A stretch of DNA of 43,706 bases from Pseudokineococcus marinus (lineage in GTDB: Bacteria; Actinomycetota; Actinomycetes; Actinomycetales; Quadrisphaeraceae), in the NCBI RefSeq assembly GCF_013004605.1, contig NZ_JABEMA010000004.1:1-43706 (forward strand). The letters are read 5' to 3'. Made by a program: the position numbers and the translations under genes. Positions 38,172 to 43,706 of the stretch are shown piece after piece. Within the stretch, counting starts at the first letter, position 1, and each line of letters starts with the position of its first letter. Under the pieces are notes generated by a model. That model was not told where the DNA came from, searched no databases, and was given only the letters and a program-made list of their open reading frames with translations.

Positions 38172-39470
38172 TCAGCCGGCCATGCGGACGGGCATGAGCA
38201 GCGACACGAGGTGGTCGTCGGCCTCGGGGGTGGCGGCGAGGTCGTCGGGGTCGGGGGTGGGGCGCACCGGGGACTGCAGCGCGACGACGGGCTTGCGGGT
38301 GGGGTAGTCGTCGTCGAAGACGAGGCGCACGGTGGTGGCCGTCAGCGAGCGCAGCAGCTCGGGCGCGAACCCGCGGTTGAGCGCGATCGCGATGCGCCCG
38401 GGCTCGTCGCCGGGGGCGGACCAGGCGACGACGGGGACGGCGGTGTGGGCTTCGCCGCCGTGGGACGTCGAGGACACGCGCAGCACCGCGGCCTCGGGCC
38501 CGCGGGCGAGCTCGATGCTGAGCGGGTCGTTCATGGCCGCGAGGACGGACACGCGGGCGAAGGCGGTGAGCAGCGCGTCCCGGTCGACGTCGACCCAGGT
38601 GTGGCGGTCGGCGACGTCGGGCAGCAGGGCGTCGATCTTCGGGTACTCGCCGTCGACGACCAGCTGGGTCCAGGTCTCGCCGCCCGCGGACCAGCGCACG
38701 AGGTTGGGGCGGTTGGCGGCCCCGTCGAGGCGGTGCCACCAGACGGCCCGCTCGGCCCGCCACCGGTCCGCGAGCGCGGTCAGGGCGCCGGAGGGGACGA
38801 GGAGGTCGCGGGTGGGCTCGGTGATGGTGGCGGGGGCGGTGGCGCGGGCGAAGCGGTACCGGTCGGTCGCGGCGGTGGTGACCTGGTCGTCGTCGAGGTG
38901 GACGCGGACGGCGCTGAGGATCGGCAGCGAGTAGTCGTGGGAGGCGGCGTAGGCGGGGCGGGCGGTCGCGGCCATGGCCTCGCCGGTCATGGTGGCGAGG
39001 AGGACGGCGGGGGCGGCGTCGAGGTCGGCCCAGTCGTCGTCGAGGCTGCCGAGGGGTACGCCGTAGGAGGCGCCGGCGCCCTCGACGTACAGGCGGGGCC
39101 CGCCGTCGTGGAGCTCGGACGCGCGGGGGGCGGTCCCGACGGACAGGTGGACGGTGGCGCGGCGGCCGATGGCCCTCACGAGGGCGGGCAGGTCCGCCGC
39201 GGCGGCGAGCACCCGGCCCTTCGCGCCGGGGCAGACGATCCGGGCGGAGGCCTCGACGGTGCGGGCCTGGTCGTGGTCGCCGCCGGTGATGGTCAGGGCG
39301 GTGCCGTCGTGCTCGAGGAGCACGTGCCGGCCGCCGCGCCGGGCGCCGGCGCCGGCGGAGCGGACGAAGGCGAGCGCGCGGGCGAGCTCCTCCTGGGCGA
39401 CCTGCGCGGCCAGGCCCCGCCGTGGGCCGTCGGTGGTGGGCGTGGCTGGGGCGTCGGCGAGGACGGTCAT
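38172..39470 (-). CDS. dnaN: DNA polymerase III beta subunit (sliding clamp)
   Basis: A 432-residue clamp from ATG 39470, with GGAG five bases ahead. Three DnaN domains can be traced; signature parts are LTITGGDHDQARTVEASARIVCPG, the central DYSLPILSAVRVHLDDDQVTTAATDRYRFA and the C-terminal PVRMAG, which ends as DnaN does with LMPVRM. The dimer ring would tether a polymerase. It is longer than the usual 360-380 residues, mostly by an N-terminal extension and loops. A complete clamp on a phage suggests that the phage keeps its own replisome contacts. Confidence 0.92.
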   Translation of the reverse strand: MTVLADAPATPTTDGPRRGLAAQVAQEELARALAFVRSAGAGARRGGRHVLLEHDGTALTITGGDHDQARTVEASARIVCPGAKGRVLAAAADLPALVRAIGRRATVHLSVGTAPRASELHDGGPRLYVEGAGASYGVPLGSLDDDWADLDAAPAVLLATMTGEAMAATARPAYAASHDYSLPILSAVRVHLDDDQVTTAATDRYRFARATAPATITEPTRDLLVPSGALTALADRWRAERAVWWHRLDGAANRPNLVRWSAGGETWTQLVVDGEYPKIDALLPDVADRHTWVDVDRDALLTAFARVSVLAAMNDPLSIELARGPEAAVLRVSSTSHGGEAHTAVPVVAWSAPGDEPGRIAIALNRGFAPELLRSLTATTVRLVFDDDYPTRKPVVALQSPVRPTPDPDDLAATPEADDHLVSLLMPVRMAG

Positions 39471-40183
39471 CGAGGGCTCCTGGCGGCGTCGTGGGCGGGC
39501 GTGGACTGCTGGGGGAGGCGGCCGGTGTCGGCGAGCGCGCGGAGCTCGTCGAGAAGGGCGGAGGGGGCGGCGTCGGACCACCGGTCGAGGACCTCGACGA
39601 GGTGGCGGACGGCGACGGTCGAGCGGGGGCGCGGCGCCCGCGGCGCGGCGGCGGGGGCGTCACCGCCGCGCAGGACGGTGCAGCCGCCCGGGTTGGTCAC
39701 CTCGTGGGTGATGTCCGTGACCGGCGCCGCTGCGGCGGCGGGCGCGGGGTCCTCGACGCCGGCGCCGTAGCGCTGCACCGTGGCGACGGACACACCGAAG
39801 ATCGCCGCGACCTCCTGCCAGGTGGCCTTGAGGTCGCGCAGGCGCCGGACGGTGCGGGCGCGCTCCTGGTCGTCGATGGCGGCGCGCTGGACGTTCTCCT
39901 GCACCGACGCCGCGAGCCAGTCCCGCAGCGGCAGCGGGTCGGCGTGGATGACCGCCGGGAGCGTCTTGATGCCCGCGACCCGGGCCGCGGCGACGCGGCG
40001 GTGGCCGGCGCGCAGCCGGAGCCGGTCGCCCCACCGCTCGACGCTGATGGGCTGCACGCACCCGTAGGCGAGGAGGGAGTCCGACAGCGAGCGCAGGTCC
40101 CCGAGGTCGCGGCGAATGTTGTGGGGGTGGAAGTCGACCTGGTCGAGGCGGACCAGGCCCACCCGGGTGGCCGGCCCGGTCAC
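39467..40183 (-). CDS. ParB-like protein, short form
   Basis: A 238-residue protein from GTG 40183 (GTGA); its stop overlaps the clamp start. It has a ParB N domain: VRLDQVDFHPHNIRRDL, YGCVQPISVERWGDRL, LRAGHRRVAAARVAG (the CTP-binding R box) and SVQENVQRAAIDDQE. An HTH (LKATWQEVAAIFGVSVATVQRYG) follows, then a Pro/Ala linker and a C-terminal helix that may dimerise. No ParA or centromere array is visible, so it is more likely a regulator or replication accessory than a partition protein. Confidence 0.85.
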   Translation of the reverse strand: MTGPATRVGLVRLDQVDFHPHNIRRDLGDLRSLSDSLLAYGCVQPISVERWGDRLRLRAGHRRVAAARVAGIKTLPAVIHADPLPLRDWLAASVQENVQRAAIDDQERARTVRRLRDLKATWQEVAAIFGVSVATVQRYGAGVEDPAPAAAAAPVTDITHEVTNPGGCTVLRGGDAPAAAPRAPRPRSTVAVRHLVEVLDRWSDAAPSALLDELRALADTGRLPQQSTPAHDAARSPR

Positions 40184-41790
40184 GACCCGACGTCCTCGGA
40201 CGCGGCGTCGTCGGCGAGCACGCCCTCGGGCAGGAACTCGAGCTCGACGGGCGACCACTCGTACCCCGTCGCGGCGACCTGCTGCAGCCAGCCGGTGGCA
40301 CGGCGCCAGGCCCACGGCTCGGCGCTGGTCAGCTCCTCGTCGCGGTCGAGCAGCTGGCTCAGCGAGACGAGGCCGACGAGCTCGAGGACGCCCCACCCGG
40401 CGAGGGCCTCGGTGACGACGTCGCGGCGGTCGGCGGCGTCCTGCTCGCGGAGGCGCTGGCGGGCGTCGTAGTCGGCATTTTCGGGTGCCTGGCGGGGCGG
40501 CGGGAAGGTGATGCCGAGGACGTCGGCGATCGGCCAGGCGACGGGCTGGCGCCCGAAGCGGGTGTCGACGGTGCGTGCGACCTGGGCGACGAGGTGGCGG
40601 CGGGCGGCCTTGTCGTCGGTCCCGCGGACGTGCTCGCCGAGGTGGCGGCGGCGGACCTTGGCCGCGGCCGCGAGCGCCGCGGCCTGCTGCTCCTGACGGG
40701 CGCGCGCCTCCTCGGCCGCCCGGGCACGCTCGGCGGCCTGATCCGGCTGGGTTTCCTCGGTCGAGTCGGCGGGCGCCTGGCGGCCCGTGGCGTTGTCGTG
40801 CAGCCGGGCCTGCAGGCAGACCCATTCGACGTGGGGCACCGAGGTGAAGCTCTCGCCCTCGTAGACGACGCCGGCGTGCCCTGGGCAGGTGTGGTGGCCG
40901 TCGCGCTCGAACGCCGTCAGCGCTTCCCCGGCGGCCTCGTCGGCGGCGGCCTCACTCTCCTGGTCGACCTCGCCGTCCTCGTTGGCGTGGGCCGCGTAGA
41001 CCGCGTCGCGAGCGGCCGACATGGCGTCGGTGGCGAGGACCTCGAGGAACTCCGCCTCGCCGCCGGTGGCCACCCACTCCTGCGGGGTGAGGAGCCGCCA
41101 CTCGTTCCGCTCGGCGAGCTTCGTCTCGGTGCGCAGCTTGCGCTGGGCGACGCGGCGGTCCTTGGCCACCTGCAGCGCCCACGCCCACGACGGCGTGCCG
41201 AGCGCCGACTCGAGGGACGTGCGCACGACGTCGTCGTCCTCGAACTCCGCCAGTGCGATGGCCTGTTCCAGCGGCACCTGACCGGCGATGACGCGGGTGC
41301 GCACCGACTCCGGGGAGGTGGCCAGGGTGATGCGGCCGCGGACCATCTGCTGGGAGCGGCCGACGCGGGCGGCGAGGTCCTTGAGCGGGACGCCGTAGTC
41401 GAGGGTCAGGGCTCGGTAGGCGTCGCCCTCCTCCACCGGGGTGAGGTCCACCCGGTGGCCGTTCTCCACGAGCATCGCCTGCAGCTGGTCGGCCTCCTCG
41501 GTGAGGTCGTCGCGGACCACGCACGGCACCTCGGTCAGGCGGGCGACCTTCGCGCCGGCGAGGCGCCGGTGCCCGGCGATGACGACCCACCGGTCCTTCT
41601 TCTTCGCGGCCGGCGCGACGACGAGGGGCTGCAGCACGCCCTGCGCCTTGATCGACGCGGCGAGCTCGGACACGTCGCCGACCTCCACGCGGACGTTCTT
41701 CGCGTGCGGCACGAGCTGCTTGACCGGCAGCACCGCGAAGCGGGCGCCGGCGGCGGTGTCGATGGGCATGGGCTCGGTGGCGGTGCTCAC
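40180..41790 (-). CDS. ParB-like nuclease-domain protein, long form
   Basis: A 536-residue protein from GTG 41790, with GGAGGACCAC just ahead. ParB N domain: LPVKQLVPHAKNVRVEVGDVSELAASIKAQGVLQPLVV, then VVIAGHRRLAGAKVARL and MLVENGHRVDLTPVEEGDAYRAL; the HTH is YGVPLKDLAARVGRSQQMVRGR. A long C-terminal region (about 250-536) with a CPGHAG zinc-like piece and a coiled RAAEEARARQEQQ segment is not in ordinary ParB. The two ParB proteins here are distinct, not recent copies. Function unknown; DNA binding or CTP switching expected. Confidence 0.86.
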   Translation of the reverse strand: MSTATEPMPIDTAAGARFAVLPVKQLVPHAKNVRVEVGDVSELAASIKAQGVLQPLVVAPAAKKKDRWVVIAGHRRLAGAKVARLTEVPCVVRDDLTEEADQLQAMLVENGHRVDLTPVEEGDAYRALTLDYGVPLKDLAARVGRSQQMVRGRITLATSPESVRTRVIAGQVPLEQAIALAEFEDDDVVRTSLESALGTPSWAWALQVAKDRRVAQRKLRTETKLAERNEWRLLTPQEWVATGGEAEFLEVLATDAMSAARDAVYAAHANEDGEVDQESEAAADEAAGEALTAFERDGHHTCPGHAGVVYEGESFTSVPHVEWVCLQARLHDNATGRQAPADSTEETQPDQAAERARAAEEARARQEQQAAALAAAAKVRRRHLGEHVRGTDDKAARRHLVAQVARTVDTRFGRQPVAWPIADVLGITFPPPRQAPENADYDARQRLREQDAADRRDVVTEALAGWGVLELVGLVSLSQLLDRDEELTSAEPWAWRRATGWLQQVAATGYEWSPVELEFLPEGVLADDAASEDVGS

Positions 41791-42176
41791 GTGGTCCTCC
41801 GGGGCTTGGTGATGTCGACGACGCCCTCGGCGACCTGGGCGCCCCTGCGGGCGAGCCACCCGGCGCGGGCCGTGCAGACGTCGTCGTGGTCGTGGTGGCG
41901 GTGCTCGCCCGGCTCGAGGGGCCGGGCGGACGGGGAGCGCAGCGACCGGGCGACCCACGCGCCGGTGCCGGTACGGCGGACCGCCATGACGGCCCGGGCG
42001 TCGTCGGGCGCGGCGCGGAGCCGGTTGACGAGCACGACGTCGCCGTCGAGGGCGGCCCGCTCGACGGGGGCGCCGCACCCGTAGGGGCAGGTGGGGGTCG
42101 GGTCCGTCAGCCGCCGGGCGCGGCGGCGGCGCTCCGCCGCCCGGGCCTGCCGGGTCGGCCGGGCGCCCGGGCTCAC
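41787..42176 (-). CDS. Early protein of unknown function
   Basis: A 129-residue protein from GTG 42176, GTGA-coupled to the genes on both sides. Arg-rich start, a CPYGCG knuckle at about 30-35, then VVLVNRLRAAPDDARAVMAVRRTGTGAWV and a His-rich HRHHDHDD segment. Possibly a small zinc-binding protein. No family recognised. Confidence 0.65.
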   Translation of the reverse strand: MSPGARPTRQARAAERRRRARRLTDPTPTCPYGCGAPVERAALDGDVVLVNRLRAAPDDARAVMAVRRTGTGAWVARSLRSPSARPLEPGEHRHHDHDDVCTARAGWLARRGAQVAEGVVDITKPRRTT

Positions 42177-42406
42177 CGGGGCCGCCTTCCCAGCCGGCGG
42201 CGGCCGCGGCGGCGCCCGTCGGCGATCACCGCGTCGAGCGGCTTGAGGTACGGCGAGCGCGCCGGGTAGGTCACGCCGTCGACGACGATGACCTCGGTCG
42301 GGGACCCGGCGGCGTCGGGCACGGTGCGGCGCTCGACGACCGGCTCGACGGGAGCGGTCGCCTCGCGGCCGGTGGGCGCCTGGTCGCGCTCGTCGCCGGT
42401 CAGCAC
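42173..42406 (-). CDS. Small early protein of unknown function
   Basis: A 77-residue protein from GTG 42406. A charged first half (VEPVVERRTVPDAAG) is followed by a beta turn EVIVVDGVTYPARSPYL and a very basic tail RRRGRRRLGRRPR that should bind nucleic acid. It overlaps both neighbours. Confidence 0.62.
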   Translation of the reverse strand: MLTGDERDQAPTGREATAPVEPVVERRTVPDAAGSPTEVIVVDGVTYPARSPYLKPLDAVIADGRRRGRRRLGRRPR

Positions 42407-42834
42407 GGGGGCTCCGTAGGCGGCGGCTCGTCGTCGGTCTGCTCGGCGGCGTGCTCGAGCGCGACGGCGAGGGCGCCCTCCTCGCCGAGGAGGGCGACGA
42501 GCTCGTCGGCCTGCTCGCGGTCGCCGCGGAGGACGTCGAGGACGCGCTGCTCGACCGTGGACAAGGGGCGGCCGGGCCCGCCGTTGCGGGGGACCGGGGG
42601 AGCGTCCGGTGCGGGGTCGCCGCCGTCGGCGACGGCCTGCCGCAGGGCGCGGCGCGCGTCCTTGACGGCCAGCCGGTTCGCCGCCGACATGTGCCGTCGG
42701 CTCATGCCGTTGAGCAGCTCGAGCGCGCGGACGACGGGGGACGGGGCGGCGTGGTCGAGCCAGCGCTCGTCGACGCCGTCGCGCCACTCGTCGGCCCCGG
42801 TCACGGCGAGCGGGTGGCCCGCCTGGCCGGTCAC
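42400..42834 (-). CDS. Early helical protein of unknown function
   Basis: A 144-residue protein from GTG 42834, GTGA overlap with the gene upstream. Helical, with ALELLNGMSRRHMSAANRLAVKDARRALRQAV and VEQRVLDVLRGDREQADELVALLG separated by a Pro-rich hinge. No recognised domain. Confidence 0.65.
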   Translation of the reverse strand: MTGQAGHPLAVTGADEWRDGVDERWLDHAAPSPVVRALELLNGMSRRHMSAANRLAVKDARRALRQAVADGGDPAPDAPPVPRNGGPGRPLSTVEQRVLDVLRGDREQADELVALLGEEGALAVALEHAAEQTDDEPPPTEPPC

Positions 42835-43298
42835 CGGCTACCCCGCTGGCGGACGGCCGCGGCGACGTCGTGGAGGGCGCTGGCGCAGCGGTGCCCCGCG
42901 GAGGCGACCTGCCCGACGCTGCGGGCGGTGGCCATGGCGACCAGGACGGCGGCCTCGACGCGGCGACCCGCGACGGCCCACCGCTCGCCGGCGGCGGCCG
43001 CGGAGTCCGCGTCGTCGAGCGCCGCCTGAGCCCGGTCGAGGAGCTCGCGGGTCTCCTGCTCCGACCAAGACCGGTGCCGCTCGCCCGCGGCGGCCTGCGC
43101 GGCGGCAGACGGCTGCGGGTCGGCGGTCCCGGGCGTGCGGATCGCGTCGACGACCTCCTGCGCGGTGACGCCGCGGGCGGCCATGTGGTCGGCGAGGACG
43201 CCGACCTCCTCGAGGTTCTCGCCGAGCCAGGACCCGTCGGTCAGGCCGAGGCGGGCGGCGACGTCGCCGGGCGTGGGGACGGAGGTGGGGGTGCTCAC
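42831..43298 (-). CDS. Early helical protein of unknown function
   Basis: A 155-residue protein from GTG 43298, with GAGGAG ahead of the start. Two parts: a 45-residue N-terminal domain (PTPGDVAARLGLTDGSWLGENLEEVGVLADHM) and an Ala-rich helical bundle (ELLDRAQAALDDADSAAAAGERWAV). GTGA overlaps on both sides. Not recognised. Confidence 0.65.
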   Translation of the reverse strand: MSTPTSVPTPGDVAARLGLTDGSWLGENLEEVGVLADHMAARGVTAQEVVDAIRTPGTADPQPSAAAQAAAGERHRSWSEQETRELLDRAQAALDDADSAAAAGERWAVAGRRVEAAVLVAMATARSVGQVASAGHRCASALHDVAAAVRQRGSR

Positions 43299-43615
43299 GG
43301 CTGGCTCCTCACGGTGGCGATGGCGACCGGGTGGGCGTGGACGCGGCCGGACGCCCGGACCTGCAGGCGCCACGCCGGGTCCGGCGGCAGGACGGCCCAC
43401 CACCGGTAGGCGCCGCAGCCGGCGGGGAAGACCTCGAGGCGGGTGCCGTGCACACGGCCGATGAGGTCGGCGACGTCGAAGGCCTCCCGCTGCGTCGGGA
43501 AGCCGCGCACGACGTCCGAGCCGGCCAGCAGCGCTACCGGCGTCGCGCAGACCAGCCGCTCGGGGTGCTCCTCCGGCTCCTTCTGCGGGCGCGGCTCGGC
43601 CGCCTGCCCGCTCAC
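43295..43615 (-). CDS. Early protein of unknown function
   Basis: A 106-residue protein from GTG 43615, GTGA-coupled. The N-terminal 20 residues are charged and disordered; the rest is a compact domain (FDVADLIGRVHGTRLEVFPAGCGAYRWWAVLPPDP, LQVRASGRVHAHPVAIATV). No recognised family. Confidence 0.65.
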   Translation of the reverse strand: MSGQAAEPRPQKEPEEHPERLVCATPVALLAGSDVVRGFPTQREAFDVADLIGRVHGTRLEVFPAGCGAYRWWAVLPPDPAWRLQVRASGRVHAHPVAIATVRSQP

Positions 43616-43706
43616 CGGGCCCGCCCCTCGGTCACGAGCCGCAGACCCGGCCGCTGACCGGCGCCGGCGCGTCGCGCGTCGGCGGCGTCGAGGGCGGCGA
43701 GGGCGT
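43612..43706 (-). CDS. C-terminal end of an early gene, cut by the window edge
   Basis: The open minus-strand frame from the window end to the TGA at 43612 encodes Ala/Arg-rich residues ending in GLRLVTEGRAR. The stop overlaps the next start as GTGA, which supports a real gene continuing to the right. Confidence 0.6.
   Translation of the reverse strand, partial: ALAALDAADARRAGAGQRPGLRLVTEGRAR

Larger units (their letters stand above)
571..43706. mobile_element. Prophage of a temperate siphovirus (right end not in window)
   Basis: From the att core to the window end, the content is phage: integrase, exclusion or conversion candidates, lysis genes, tail, head, terminase, early and replication genes. 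Gene order is that of a long-tailed, HK97-like phage, with the late genes on the minus strand. The far boundary and the intact tRNA would lie beyond 43706. A free phage genome cut at an arbitrary point cannot be excluded. Confidence 0.85.

Noticed and set aside
38172-41790. A ParAB partition system for a plasmid-like prophage
   Set aside because: Two ParB-like genes are present but no ParA ATPase or parS array is in the window. A complete capsid and tail set argues for an ordinary phage.
1-43706. CRISPR array, rRNA genes or insertion sequences
   Set aside because: No evenly spaced repeats with unique spacers, no rRNA-like stretches, and no transposase or terminal inverted repeats were found on reading both strands.

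Overview
The window looks like most of an integrated temperate siphovirus (prophage) in a high-GC actinobacterium. Supporting signs are a base composition rich in G and C almost throughout, frequent GTG starts, strong AGGAGG-type ribosome sites where genes are not coupled, and phage gene families typical of actinophages (ReqiPepy6 Gp37-like tail protein, DUF935-like portal, WDGH-type early protein). The host genus cannot be read from the sequence.

Left edge (1-856): an excalibur-domain surface protein, probably host, then a 40-base tRNA 3' end (positions 37-76 of a tRNA, probably tRNA-Lys) that lacks its 5' half. It abuts a tyrosine integrase and is read as the attachment-site core; everything to its right is phage. 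Accessory region (857-5647): integrase, a secreted lipoprotein, a three-gene minus-strand operon with two possible DNA-binding proteins, two small plus-strand membrane proteins, and a lone minus-strand gene of unknown function framed by two similar terminators. These are lysogeny, lysogenic-conversion or exclusion candidates.

Late region (5648-33115, all minus strand, so transcribed right to left): HNH nuclease, a nested palindrome that may be cos, small and large terminase, portal, ClpP-type protease fused to a scaffold, decoration protein, major capsid, connector and neck genes, major tail protein, tail chaperones joined by a -1 frameshift, tape measure with five 32-residue repeats and a LytM peptidase, Dit-like protein, Gp37-like protein, a very large beta-helix/FN3 fibre and smaller tip proteins, three membrane proteins, an amidase endolysin and a holin. 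A low-GC plus-strand moron (33246-33680) separates the late genes from the early ones.

Early region (33635 to the right end, minus strand): an excisionase-like HTH protein, zinc-ribbon proteins, RusA-like resolvase, an HNH-bearing protein, small membrane protein, WDGH-type protein, a complete phage-encoded DNA polymerase III beta clamp, two different ParB-like proteins without ParA, and a run of small unknown genes that leaves the window. Most neighbouring genes are chained by 4-base GTGA or ATGA stop/start overlaps, so the late and early blocks each behave as long translationally coupled operons.
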